Shown here piece after piece: positions 44,897 through 54,573 of a stretch of DNA of 64,000 nucleotides. How positions within the stretch are numbered: the first letter of the stretch is position 1; the number at the start of each line of letters is the position of its first letter. Location of the stretch: positions 62,001 to 126,000 of the forward strand of contig NZ_CP051144.1 of the NCBI RefSeq assembly GCF_012317385.1. The letters run 5' to 3'. Origin of the DNA: Romboutsia sp. CE17. Its GTDB lineage: Bacteria > Bacillota > Clostridia > Peptostreptococcales > Peptostreptococcaceae. A model generated the notes under the pieces. The model had not been told where the DNA came from and made no database searches. It worked only from the letters and a program-made list of their open reading frames with translations. A program made the translations under genes and the position numbers.

Positions 44897-47800
44897 ATGA
44901 ATCTTAAAAAAGGTATATATGAGCAAATTATTTCAGATAAAGTAAATGAAGAACTAGAAAAACGAAAAGATGAAATAGATATAAAAACTGAAGCAATAGA
45001 AAGAGAAGAAGCTAAAGAAGTACTATCAAAACATTTAGGTGATGTAGCTAAAAAAAGCCTAGAATTTATAAAAAATTTAGATATAGAAAAGCAAATCGAT
45101 ATATGCAATAACATAATAAGTTACTTATCAAAAGAAGTAGGAGACGAAGATATAAAAATAAATAACATACATAAAAAAGGTGAAATCCTATTATCAATAG
45201 ATGAAAAGAAGAATAACTCTAACCTAAAAAATAAAGTAAGACCATTAACACCAATATCACAAAGCTTTTTATTTACAAATAGTAATAATGAGCCAGACCT
45301 AGTAAGTGAGTTAAAAAGAGAGATACTAACTAGCGATAAAATAGATATCATAGTATCTTTCATTAGATGGACAGGTATAAGATTAATAAAAGATGAATTA
45401 ATAGAACATACAAAAACAAAGAAGTTAAGAATTATAACAACATCATATTTAGGTGCCAGCGAATTTAAAGCAATTAAATTTTTATCAACATTACCTAATA
45501 CAGAAATAAAAATATCATATGATACAGAGAGAACAAGACTTCATGCTAAAAGTTATATGTTCTACAGAGATACAGGTTTCACTACTGCATATATAGGTTC
45601 ATCTAACATATCAAAAGATGCAATGACAACAGGACTTGAATGGAATATGAAGGTAAGTGAAAAAGACTCAAAAAATATTATAGATAAATTCAAAGCTACT
45701 TTTGAAAGTTATTTTAATGATGATGAATTTAAATTATTCACAGAGAATGATGAGGATATGTTAAAGTCAGAGCTAGCAAAAGCAAGAAAGAAAGACATTA
45801 AAGTAAATATAGATGATATTGCTAATCTTGATGTAAGACCATATCATTATCAACAAGAAATATTAGAAACACTTCAAGCTGAAAGAGAAATTTTAAACCA
45901 TAATAAAAATTTAGTAGTAGCAGCAACAGGAGTAGGTAAAACTGTAATATCAGCATTTGATTATAAAAACTTTGTTAGAGAAAATAAAGGAAAAGTAAAT
46001 AGACTTTTGTTTATCGCTCACAGAGAAGATATTTTGGTGCAAAGTATGAAAACTTTTAGAACTATTCTTAGAGATAGAAACTTTGGAGGGCTTTATACAG
46101 GAAATTATACTCCAGATAATATTGATCATGTATTTATGACTATACAAACATTCAATTCTAAGAAGTTTGATGAAATAACAACTAGTGATTTTTATGATTT
46201 TATTATCGTTGATGAATTTCACCATGCCAGTGCAAAATCTTATCAAAAGTTATTAATGCATTATCATCCTAAAATATTATTAGGACTAACGGCTACACCT
46301 GAAAGAATGGATGGGAAAGATGTACTAGAGTATTTTGATGGTAGAATAAGTACAGAGATGAGGCTAGGAGAGGCAATAGATCGAAAATTATTAACTCCAT
46401 TCCAATATTTCTGTGTAAGTGATGAACTAGATTTAAGTAAACTTAAATGGTCAAGGGGTGGATATGATACTAACGAACTTACTAATATACTTACTTTAGA
46501 TAAAGTAAATGCAAATAGAAGGGCAGACTTAGTAATTAGAAGTTTACATGACTATATATCAGATTTAGATGAAGTAATCGGATTAGGTTTCTGTGTGAGC
46601 ATAGAACATGCAGAGTTTATGGCAAATTATTTTAACGAAAAAAATATACCATCAGTTGCAATAAGTTCTAAATGTAGTGTTGAGGAAAGAGAAAGTGCTA
46701 GATTAGGTCTTGTTAATGGTATATATAAGTTTGCTTTTGTAGTAGACCTTTACAATGAAGGAGTAGATATTCCAGAAATTAATACTATATTATTCTTAAG
46801 ACCTACTGATAGTATTACAGTATTTTTACAACAATTAGGTAGAGGACTTAGATTAAGTGAAAATAAAGAATGTTTAACTGTATTGGATTACGTTGGACAA
46901 GCTCATAAGAATTATAATTTTTACGAGAAATTTAGTACTATTTCCAAATCAAAAGGTAAAGTATTAGAAAGTGAGATCAAAAGTGGATTTATAACTTTAC
47001 CTAAAGGTTGCCACATACATATGGAGAAGCAAGCTAAAGAATATATTTTAAAAAATATTAACTCATTTATATACAATAAAAATACTATTACTAATAAAAT
47101 AAAGTCATTTAGTATAGAGAGTGATAAAGAGTTAAACTTACTTAACTTTATAGAATTTTACAATATAACTTTAAAAGATATATACAAGACTAAAAATACA
47201 TTTGCTAGACTTTGTGTGAATGCAAATATAAAAGAAGATTTTGTTTGTGATGACGAAAAAATGTTAAGTACAGCAATGATAAGATTAAACAATGTAGATT
47301 CACCAAGACTTCTTAGATTTTGGAAAAACACATTAGAGAATTTTAAGGAACATAATACTATATCTAAATTTAATAACGAGGAAGAAAAGATGATATTGAT
47401 GTTGCATTATACTTTATTCACTAAAGCACCTATTGATTTAGGTATAAATAGTATACATCAATTTTTAGAAAGAATATATTCAAATAAGGAAATATATGAA
47501 GAGATCCTTGATGTAATAAAGTATAATCTGACTCATATTAAAATAAAGCCATTAAAAGATAGGCTAGAGTATGATAGTCTAATGGAGGCCCATTGTACTT
47601 ATACTAAAGAGCAAATACTTTGTGCTTTAGGAAAAAATACTATAGAAAAGCAATATCCTTTAAGAGAAGGAGTATTGTATATAGATGAATTAAAGACAGA
47701 TGTGTTTTTAATTACCCTTAATAAGGTAGAAAAACATTTTTCACCATCAACTATGTATGAAGATTATGCAATCAATGATGAACTATTTAATTGGCAAAGT

Positions 47801-48043
47801 CAAAGTAGAACTAGTGATGAGTCTCCGACTGGAGTTAGATATATTAACCATAGAAATACCAATAATAAAATACTTTTATTTGTTAGAGAAAACAGTAAAG
47901 AGGAAGGCATCACTAGTCCATATATTTATTTAGGACAGGCTGATATTGTTAGTCATAGAGGTAGTAAACCTATAACTATAGTGTGGAAACTAAAAAATAA
48001 GTTACCTGCAAGAATTGCTGTTAAAGCAGAGAAGGCTCTATAA
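44897..48043 (+). CDS. PLD-nuclease / superfamily II helicase / DUF3427 protein
   Basis: This 1048-residue protein has three parts. Residues about 95-290 form a phospholipase D-like domain with the HAKSYMFYR motif and GSSNISKDAM. Residues about 310-700 form a helicase with Walker A ATGVGKT, box IVDEFHHA, motif LTATPERMDG and the arginine-finger region QLGRGLRL. The C-terminal part from about 700 is the DUF3427-type domain. It probably acts on DNA; relatives are widespread and often sit near accessory or defence genes. AGGAGGAG precedes the ATG. It is a single-gene unit. Confidence 0.85.
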   Translation: MNLKKGIYEQIISDKVNEELEKRKDEIDIKTEAIEREEAKEVLSKHLGDVAKKSLEFIKNLDIEKQIDICNNIISYLSKEVGDEDIKINNIHKKGEILLSIDEKKNNSNLKNKVRPLTPISQSFLFTNSNNEPDLVSELKREILTSDKIDIIVSFIRWTGIRLIKDELIEHTKTKKLRIITTSYLGASEFKAIKFLSTLPNTEIKISYDTERTRLHAKSYMFYRDTGFTTAYIGSSNISKDAMTTGLEWNMKVSEKDSKNIIDKFKATFESYFNDDEFKLFTENDEDMLKSELAKARKKDIKVNIDDIANLDVRPYHYQQEILETLQAEREILNHNKNLVVAATGVGKTVISAFDYKNFVRENKGKVNRLLFIAHREDILVQSMKTFRTILRDRNFGGLYTGNYTPDNIDHVFMTIQTFNSKKFDEITTSDFYDFIIVDEFHHASAKSYQKLLMHYHPKILLGLTATPERMDGKDVLEYFDGRISTEMRLGEAIDRKLLTPFQYFCVSDELDLSKLKWSRGGYDTNELTNILTLDKVNANRRADLVIRSLHDYISDLDEVIGLGFCVSIEHAEFMANYFNEKNIPSVAISSKCSVEERESARLGLVNGIYKFAFVVDLYNEGVDIPEINTILFLRPTDSITVFLQQLGRGLRLSENKECLTVLDYVGQAHKNYNFYEKFSTISKSKGKVLESEIKSGFITLPKGCHIHMEKQAKEYILKNINSFIYNKNTITNKIKSFSIESDKELNLLNFIEFYNITLKDIYKTKNTFARLCVNANIKEDFVCDDEKMLSTAMIRLNNVDSPRLLRFWKNTLENFKEHNTISKFNNEEEKMILMLHYTLFTKAPIDLGINSIHQFLERIYSNKEIYEEILDVIKYNLTHIKIKPLKDRLEYDSLMEAHCTYTKEQILCALGKNTIEKQYPLREGVLYIDELKTDVFLITLNKVEKHFSPSTMYEDYAINDELFNWQSQSRTSDESPTGVRYINHRNTNNKILLFVRENSKEEGITSPYIYLGQADIVSHRGSKPITIVWKLKNKLPARIAVKAEKAL

Positions 48044-48065
48044 ATAATGAGAGTATTTGGGTGAG

Positions 48066-48098
48066 AACACATTGATAATTTTATCAATGTGTTTTTTG
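48066..48098 (+). terminator. Terminator after the helicase gene
   Basis: AACACATTGATA pairs with TATCAATGTGTT, a 12-bp stem followed by TTTT. Confidence 0.85.
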
Positions 48099-48208
48099 CA
48101 TGTTAATAGAATAGATAATAAAATAATTATAAAAGCTTATTTAAAAATCCCTATCAAAATAAATAACAAATTAAAATGTAAAAATAAAGTTCAAAAAAGG
48201 AGACTATT

Positions 48209-48382
48209 ATGGCAAATTATTTTACAATAGGAGAAATATCAAAGCTATCTAATGTTTCATTAAAAACACTTAGATACTACGATGAAATTGGGATATTGAA
48301 GCCTAAATATGTAAATAAAGAAAATAAATATAGATATTATTCTATAGAGCAATTAACAACAATAGATTTAATAAAATTATTT
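48209..48382 (+). pseudogene. MerR-family regulator, 5' part, interrupted by IS
   Basis: The first 58 codons encode a MerR DNA-binding domain (MANYFTIGEISKLSNVSLKT, then YYDEIGILKP and YYSIEQL). The frame is cut at 48382/48383 by an insertion sequence and ends four codons later inside it. Joining 48382 to 50271, which removes the element and one target copy, restores a continuous frame LIKLF-KSTGMSLELIKQ of 267 codons. An AAAAGGAG ribosome site precedes the ATG. The gene was recently functional. Confidence 0.92.
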
Positions 48383-48406
48383 GGCTATGTTAGCTAACTT
48401 CGTGAT
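48383..48406 (+). repeat. Left terminal inverted repeat of the IS
   Basis: 24-bp end of the element; matches the right end (50239-50262, opposite strand) at 21 positions. Confidence 0.9.
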
Positions 48407-48482
48407 TAATTATATATAACATAGGCTATAATATAGATATAAACTATATTTCAACTAATTTACAGGAAGGATACCTAATATT

Positions 48483-49529
48483 ATGTCAAAAATAGATATA
48501 AAAGCTATGATAAAAGATTTAAAAAAGAATGAACTTACAGAGTTAATTTCAGTAGCACAAGAAGTATTAAGTACTTTATTTAATTCTTCTGAAATTAGAG
48601 ATAATGTTAAAGAAAGTAGATTTTCCAAGGGATACGAATGTCCAAAATGTCAATGTAAAGATGTAAATAAAAATGGGAAATCTAACGGAAGACAAAGATA
48701 TATTTGTAAACGTTGTCGCACAAGTTTTGATGAGTTTACTATGTCTCCATTCTCTAATACAAAATTAGGCTTAGATAAATGGTTAAAATACTGTGAATTA
48801 ATGATATTAGGACTTTCTATAAGAAAATGTGCTGAAGAAGTCGGAGTAGGTGTTAAAACGTCTTTTTACATGCGTCATAGGATACTTGATGTAATCAATC
48901 TATCATTAAAAAATGATAAGGTTGAAGGTATAGTTGAAGTAGATGAATGCTTTATTAAAGAGTCTTTTAAAGGCAATCATTCTAAAAGTACTACATTTGT
49001 AATGCCTAGAAACCCTAGAAAAAGAGGTAAAGGTAAAAATGATAAGAAGAAAAGAGGAATATCAAAAGAGCAGATTTGTATAGAGACAGCAATTGATAGA
49101 AAAGGAAATATCCTTATGAGTGCTGTTTGTAACGGTAGAATTACAACAAATCAAATAGTTAACTTCTTTGACAATAAAATATGTGAAGAGACTACTTTTT
49201 GCGTAGATTCACATAAATCATATATAGGAATAAAGGACAAGTTGAACATAGAATTAAAGCAAGTTCCTAGAGGAAAATCAATGATAGATAGTGTTTATCA
49301 TTTACAGCATATAAATGCTCTTCACAGTAGTTTTAAGAGATGGTTAATGCCTTTTAATGGTGTATCCACAAAATATATCAACAATTATTTGGCTTGGTTT
49401 AAATTTCTCCAACTAAGTAAGAAGAATAAAAAGGGTGACCGAATTAAAGATATGCTAGTGAATGTAGCTACTAAGGATACATATGTAACTAGAGAAACTA
49501 TTAGAAATAGATTCATTGAGTTAACCTAA
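48483..49529 (+). CDS. IS1595-family transposase
   Basis: The 348-residue protein has an N-terminal zinc ribbon with Cys53, Cys56, Cys75 and Cys78 (CPKC...CKRC), a helix-turn-helix (LSIRKCAEEVGVGVKTSFYM) and a DDE-type catalytic region with VEVDECF, CVDSHKSY and HINALHSSFKRW. These match the DDE_Tnp_IS1595 (ISXO2-like) fold. The frame is intact. AGGAAGG lies before the ATG. Confidence 0.93.
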   Translation: MSKIDIKAMIKDLKKNELTELISVAQEVLSTLFNSSEIRDNVKESRFSKGYECPKCQCKDVNKNGKSNGRQRYICKRCRTSFDEFTMSPFSNTKLGLDKWLKYCELMILGLSIRKCAEEVGVGVKTSFYMRHRILDVINLSLKNDKVEGIVEVDECFIKESFKGNHSKSTTFVMPRNPRKRGKGKNDKKKRGISKEQICIETAIDRKGNILMSAVCNGRITTNQIVNFFDNKICEETTFCVDSHKSYIGIKDKLNIELKQVPRGKSMIDSVYHLQHINALHSSFKRWLMPFNGVSTKYINNYLAWFKFLQLSKKNKKGDRIKDMLVNVATKDTYVTRETIRNRFIELT

Positions 49530-49659
49530 AATAAGGAACTTTACTTCAAATTAATGAAACCATTTTGTAATTGGAAAATAATTGAATATTTTGTATAATA
49601 TAATCAAGTTCGCAATTGTTATAAAGTGTGAATTAGAAAATAAAAATAGGAGATATTTT

Positions 49660-50127
49660 ATGAGAAAGTATATTTTAATATCATGTATTTGTGCGTGTAT
49701 ATTATCATTAATAGTAGGTTTGGAAAATATTGATTCTAATAAATCAGATGTAGATGAATCAACCAAAGTAGAAGCACAGAATGAGAATGTAATTGATTTT
49801 TATGAAAATCCAGTTTTAGTTGATAATGAAGATTTAAAAATAAGTGCTGTAAATCTTCATTATAAGGACAATGCTGGTATGATTGAACTAATCATAGAAA
49901 ATAAATCTGATGAATTGATTTCTGTAAATTTAGATAAACTATTTTTTAGCGATAAAGAAAGAGATGCACACCTTTCATGCAATATAAATTCAAACTCTAG
50001 TGCTAATGAATACATATATATAGAAAGTATTACTTCAATAAATGATTTTCATGACAAAATAGAAGGAACTTTAAATGTTTTAATGAATAAAAATAATAAC
50101 CAGTATGAGTTTATGTTTAAAGGATAA
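49660..50127 (+). CDS. IS passenger gene: small exported or lipoprotein-like protein
   Basis: The 155-residue protein starts with a signal sequence (MRKYILISCICACILSLIVG); the cysteines at 9, 11 and 13 leave a lipoprotein form possible. The remainder is acidic and strand-rich (DLKISAVNLHYKDNAGMIEL), like small DUF-type extracellular beta-sandwich domains. AGGAG is well placed for ATG 49660. It sits inside the IS after the transposase, so it moves with the element. IS1595 elements are known to carry passenger genes. Its function is unknown. Confidence 0.7.
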   Translation: MRKYILISCICACILSLIVGLENIDSNKSDVDESTKVEAQNENVIDFYENPVLVDNEDLKISAVNLHYKDNAGMIELIIENKSDELISVNLDKLFFSDKERDAHLSCNINSNSSANEYIYIESITSINDFHDKIEGTLNVLMNKNNNQYEFMFKG

Positions 50128-50175
50128 TTTACAATTTTAATCTATTACGAATAATTTATAGTAAGTTATAGAAGC

Positions 50176-50226
50176 AACCACATCTTAGAATTCAATGTAT
50201 TGAAAAGTCTAAGGTGTGGTTCTTTT
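50176..50226 (+). terminator. Terminator inside the IS
   Basis: AACCACATCTTAGA pairs with TCTAAGGTGTGGTT (one G-U), with an inner TTCAAT-GT-ATTGAA stem, then CTTTTT. Confidence 0.85.
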
Positions 50227-50238
50227 TATGCAATATTT

Positions 50239-50262
50239 ATCACGAAGAGGGCTAACATAGCC
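50239..50262 (-). repeat. Right terminal inverted repeat of the IS
   Basis: 24-bp end of the element, followed directly by the second AATTATTT target copy at 50263-50270. Confidence 0.9.
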
Positions 50263-50270
50263 AATTATTT

Positions 50271-50900
50271 AAATCTACAGGTATGTCACTAGAATTAATA
50301 AAGCAAATTTTAAGCTCACAGACTAATTTAGAGTTTATGGTAGAGAACATAAGGAATCAATCAAAAGTAGTTGAAGAAAAAATGAAAGAATTATCAGCTA
50401 TAAAAGAATACCTAGATTATTTAGATAGAGAAATATCTCAAAATATTGAATATGGACTTAATAAAGTATTTATAAAACATAATGAAAAGCGGAGATATCT
50501 AAATTATGATGTTATATCGCATAGCCCACAAGAACTAGATTTAAATTTAAGAGATGTAATGTTGGATTTAGATAAAAATATAAAGGAATTTACTGGGACA
50601 TTAGGGGCAACAGTATCATACAAAGAATTAAAAGAAGAAGATAATATTATATATAAAGGATTTAAAGTTTTTGTCAATGAAGACAAAGATACAAGATATT
50701 TAGAAGAAGGTGAGTATGTAACCATAATATATGAGGGTGGACCAAGAGATTCAATTATATATTATAGAAAGTTGTTAGATTACATAAATGAAAATAATAT
50801 TGAGGTAGTTGGAGACTTTAATGAGACATGGATTATTGGAAAAATGGATGAAAACTTGGAAGAAAAAAGTTTAATAAAATTAGATATATTAAAAAAGTAA
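50271..50900 (+). pseudogene. MerR-family regulator, 3' part, displaced by IS
   Basis: The 209 codons continue the merR frame after the insertion (KSTGMSLELIKQILSSQTNL). They encode the dimerisation helix and a GyrI/BmrR-like effector-binding domain (about 110-205, with EEGEYVTIIYEGGPRDS). An internal ATG at 50283 could allow production of a headless fragment. The intact protein would have been a multidrug-sensing type regulator of 267 residues. Confidence 0.9.
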
Positions 50901-51053
50901 ATAAATGGTATTGACCCTAACCTAACTGGAAGGTTTATTATTTTGTAAGCAAGGGACTTAAGAATGAAATATCAGGGTGAAAAAATTTTATTCAAATAGA
51001 TAAAGTAAATAGTAATCTAGCTACAAAATATATAGAAATTAAAGGAGATTTAT

Positions 51054-52028
51054 ATGAAAAAAGAAACAGTTATGGTAAAAAGTGAGTTTGCACCTTTAAA
51101 GAAAGTTGTTTTAACGCAATCTGAATTTATATTTCCTATGAATACTATCGGTAAAGATCCAGCAGAAGTATTAGATGAAGAAATTTTAGAAATGTATAAA
51201 GATGTAGATGGAAAAAGTTATGAAGAGGCATTTCCAGAAAGACAAATTAAATGGGAACAAGAAAGAGAAAATTTAAAACAAGTACTAGAGAAGTATGGGG
51301 TCGAAGTTGTCAGACCTCGTTTATTAACAGACTATGAAAAAGAAACTGGCAAGGAATATGGATGTAGCAACTTTTTTGTTAGAGACCCATTTTTTACAAT
51401 AGGAAATAATATAATAGAAGGATCACTACGATATCATCATAGAAGAAAAGAAATTTTACCTATACGTAGTATTTTAGAAACTATTGCATATTCTAGTAAT
51501 GCCATGTATGTATCAGTACCTATGGTAGATACTTCAGAAGGGTTAGATTCAGAATTAGGACCGTATTTAGAAGGTGGAGATGTTTTAGTTCTTGATAAAA
51601 CAGTTTTTGTAGGAAATTCAGGACAAGCATCAAATGACAATGGATATAAATGGTTAAAATCTTTTTTAGGGCATTTTGGATATAATGTAGTGCAAGTACA
51701 ATTAAAAAGTAATGTATTACATTTAGATTGTGCATTAAGTTTAGTAAGAGATGGACTAATGATTGTATGTGAGGAAGCTTTAATAAATGGCATTCCAGAT
51801 GAGCTAAAGAGTTGGGAGAAAATATTAGTACCTTACAGTGATGTATCAAGATTAGCTGTAAATGGATTACCGGTTAATGATTCAGTATATATTTTAGACC
51901 CGGAGTTTGAATATATAGGAAAACAATTAATTAGTAAGGGTATAACTGTTGAATATATTGATTTTGAAATTTCAAGAAGTTTAGGTGGCTCATTTAGATG
52001 TAGTACACAGCCATTATTAAGATATTAA
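51054..52028 (+). CDS. Amidinotransferase / arginine deiminase-superfamily enzyme
   Basis: The 324-residue protein belongs to the guanidino-group-modifying superfamily. It shows NFFVRDPFFTIGN near 104, YLEGGDVLVLD near 171 (Glu-Gly-Gly-Asp), the catalytic histidine in VLHLDCALS near 223 and the catalytic cysteine in GGSFRCSTQP near the end. It could be an arginine deiminase-like, amidinotransferase or dimethylargininase-like enzyme; the substrate is not fixed by these motifs. AAAGGAGA precedes the ATG. It lies just after the split merR gene, which may once have controlled it. Confidence 0.82.
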   Translation: MKKETVMVKSEFAPLKKVVLTQSEFIFPMNTIGKDPAEVLDEEILEMYKDVDGKSYEEAFPERQIKWEQERENLKQVLEKYGVEVVRPRLLTDYEKETGKEYGCSNFFVRDPFFTIGNNIIEGSLRYHHRRKEILPIRSILETIAYSSNAMYVSVPMVDTSEGLDSELGPYLEGGDVLVLDKTVFVGNSGQASNDNGYKWLKSFLGHFGYNVVQVQLKSNVLHLDCALSLVRDGLMIVCEEALINGIPDELKSWEKILVPYSDVSRLAVNGLPVNDSVYILDPEFEYIGKQLISKGITVEYIDFEISRSLGGSFRCSTQPLLRY

Positions 52029-52325
52029 ATAATGGTACAATTAATATTTTAGATAAAGATATTTATAAAAATTTAATGGTGGATATGATTGCAGTGATTC
52101 ATATCCACCATTGAAATCCACAAAACACATTGATAAATTATCCATGTGATTTTTTTATAAAAACAATATAATCTATAATACATATATACTAAAAATTTTA
52201 TAGTAGATATTCAAAATAACAATAGAGTAGATAATTCGGTAAGATTTGTTGTTAATACATTGGGTTGTAAACTTAATTATCTTCAGTTAAAATAAGTTTA
52301 TTAATTTAACAGGGGGATACAAATT
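52029..52325. other. Intergenic region with repeat copy 7
   Basis: About 300 bases between the amidinotransferase gene and the LysR pseudogene. Apart from the repeat and its terminator I see only AT-rich DNA and AGGGGGA before the pseudogene ATG. Confidence 0.5.
52075..52155 (+). repeat. Dispersed ~50-bp repeat, copy 7, with a perfect 14-bp hairpin
   Basis: This copy forms AATGGTGGATATGA-10-TCATATCCACCATT without mismatch (52075-52088 with 52099-52112). The second partner ATCCAC (52116-52122) is also present, so the 5' arm could pair in two ways. A weak terminator-like stem and T7 follow to 52155. Confidence 0.85.
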
Positions 52326-53221
52326 ATGACATTATAACAATTGAAATATGTAGTAACTATAGCTGAAAAAGGAAGTATAAGTGAAGCTGCAAAAGAATTA
52401 TTTTTATAACAACCAAGTTTGCTAACGCTATAAAAGAATTAGAAAGAGAGATTCAAATTACGATATTTCATAGAAATAATAAGGGAATTATAATATCTAA
52501 CGAAGGGGATGAATTTTTAGGTTATGCAAGGCAAGTTCTACAACAGATGAATCTTTTAGAAGAAAAATATATGACAAAAAGAGAGCATAAGCAAAGATTT
52601 TCTGTATCTACTCAACACTACTCATTTGCGGTAAATGCATTTGTAGATATTATAAAATATTATGGAAATAAAAATTTCGATTTTACACTTAGAGAAACAC
52701 AGACTTATGAAATTATTGAAGATGTTAGTCGTATGAAAAGTGAAGTTGGAGTACTTTATATGTCAAATGAAAATGAAACTATTTTAAAAAGAATAATAAA
52801 TCAAAGTAATTTAAACTTTGAGCAAATCTTTATTACAAAACTACATATATTTATAAGTTCTGATCACCCTTTAGCAGATAAAGAAATAATTACATTAGAA
52901 GATTTAGAAGAATATCCTTATCTCTGCTTTGAACAAGGAAATTATAACTCTTTTTATTTTTCAGAAGAGATATTAAGTACAATGCAAAGAGAGCAACAAA
53001 TAAAAGTTAGGGATAGGGCTACTTTATTTAACTTAGCAGTTGGATTAAATGGATATACAATAAGCACAGGTGTAATAAGTAAAGAATTAAATGGAGAAAA
53101 TATAATATCAAAAACTCTGGATGTAGATGAAACAATTAGGGTAGGTGTGATAACTCATAGAAATTCATCGTTAAGCAGATTAGCTATAGCTTATATAGAT
53201 GCTATTAAAAGACATGTTTGA
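52326..53221 (+). pseudogene. LysR-family regulator, disrupted
   Basis: The gene reads MTL-stop-QLKYVVTIAEKGSISEAAKELFL-stop-QPSL, then needs one extra base near 52420 to continue NAIKELEREIQITIFHRN and run in frame to 53221. The stops are TAA at 52335 and 52407. The effector domain (last 224 codons) is uninterrupted. This is a LysR HTH broken by two nonsense changes and one deletion. It precedes a MetE-like pseudogene and was probably its regulator. Confidence 0.88.
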
Positions 53222-53328
53222 TATAGTTTAAAACTATAGCAAACTATAAATCACAAGTATTATACAATAAATGCCTTTTACTATATACTTTTTTTAAGAT
53301 AAATAAAGAAAGGGATTGGGATATACGA

Positions 53329-54469
53329 GTGAATTGAGAGTTAGAAATGCACCTTTTCGTGCATATATCGTGGGGATTTTTTTAAGACCGGAGTATTAAA
53401 AAAAGGCAAGAGAAAATTATAATAAAGTTATAACTTTAGAAGAATTAAAATCTATAGAAGATAAAGCAATAATAGATTTAGTTGCTAAACAAAAAGAAGT
53501 CGGATTATCAGTTATCACTGATGGAGAGTTTAGACGTAGTTGGTGGAACTTAGATTTTATGTGGGACTAAAAGGAATTAAAAAGATAGAAGTTGAGGAAG
53601 GATATAAATTCCATGGAGAAACTACTCGCGCGGAATCAGCTACAGTATGTGGAAGAATATCTGGGGATCAGCATCCATTTGTTGAACATTTTAAATTTAT
53701 AAAAGAATTAGAAGACGATACGGTTATCGCAAGGCAGACTATACCAGCACCAGCTCAGTTACTTGCAGAGCTTCAAAGAGGATTAAACTTAGATGAAACA
53801 CGTAAATATTACAATGATGATGAAGAGTTATTTAGAGATATTTCTAATGCTTATAAAACTGCAATTTTAGATTTATATAATGCAGGTTGTAGAAATATAC
53901 AGTTAGATGATTGTACTTGGGGAATGTTCTGCGATAAAGAATATAGAGATGCTATAAAAGTACAAGGTATATCTTTAGATGATGTTGCAAGGTCTTATGT
54001 TAAATTAAATAACCTAGTTATTTAAGGTATTACAAAAGATTTATGTATAACTACTCATGTTTGTCTTGGAAATTACAATTATACATGGGCATCTTCTGGA
54101 GGATATGCTCCTATTGCACCGATATTATTTGGAGAAGAAAATGTATCAGCATACTATCTGGAATTTGACGATGAACGCTCTGGAGATTTTGAACCATTAA
54201 AATATATCAATGGAGATAAACAAGTTGTATTAGGATTAATTACGAGTAAAAATCCTAGATTAGAAGATAAAGAAACTATTATTTCAAGAATTAAAAAAGC
54301 AACGGAATACTTACCTATAGATAGAATATGTGTAAGTCCTCAATGTGGATTTGCATCTACAGAAGAAGGAAACAAATTATCTTAAGAAGAGCAATGGAAT
54401 AAAATTAAATTAGTATTAGAAATCGCAACTGAAGTTTGGGAAACTAATATGGAAATGGTTAAAGCTTAA
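53329..54469 (+). pseudogene. MetE-like (YxjG/YxjH type) methyltransferase, disrupted
   Basis: The translated pieces match the short cobalamin-independent methionine synthase-like family: RNAPFRAYIVGIFLRPEY, then VITDGEFRRSWWNLDFMW, IPAPAQLLAELQRG, CRNIQLDDCTWG and ICVSPQCGFAST, which holds a zinc cysteine. TAA codons interrupt the frame at 53397, 54023 and 54383, a base is missing near 53563-53566, and the start region near 53329-53336 is also out of register. Loss of function is clear. It ends with a terminator. Confidence 0.9.
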
Positions 54470-54502
54470 TTAAAAAATCGATTGATATTATATAATATAG
54501 AG

Positions 54503-54538
54503 AGATATTGACATAGTCTTATGTTAATATCTTTTTTG
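54503..54538 (+). terminator. Terminator after the MetE-like pseudogene
   Basis: AGATATTGACATA pairs with TATGTTAATATCT (one G-U pair), followed by T6. Confidence 0.85.
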
Positions 54539-54573
54539 ATTATATAATTAAATATGATGAAGAGATAGAAAAT

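Larger units (their letters stand above)
48383..50262 (+). mobile_element. Complete IS1595-family insertion sequence with passenger gene
   Basis: The element is 1880 bp. Its ends are inverted repeats of 24 bp: GGCTATGTTAGCTAACTTCG at the left and, reading inward from the right, GGCTATGTTAGCCCTCTTCG; both continue TGAT (21 of 24 match). It is flanked by identical 8-bp target copies AATTATTT (48375-48382 and 50263-50270), the size expected for IS1595. It contains a transposase gene, a second gene for a small exported protein and a terminator. All parts look intact, so it may be active. Confidence 0.93.

Noticed and set aside
51437-51849. Two overlapping minus-strand frames within the amidinotransferase gene
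   Set aside because: They are shadows of a gene with clear catalytic motifs.
52326-54469. Possible TAA recoding, as all in-frame stops in this pair are TAA
   Set aside because: The same two genes also have frameshifts, and intact genes throughout the window end in TAA. In AT-rich DNA TAA is the stop most easily made.
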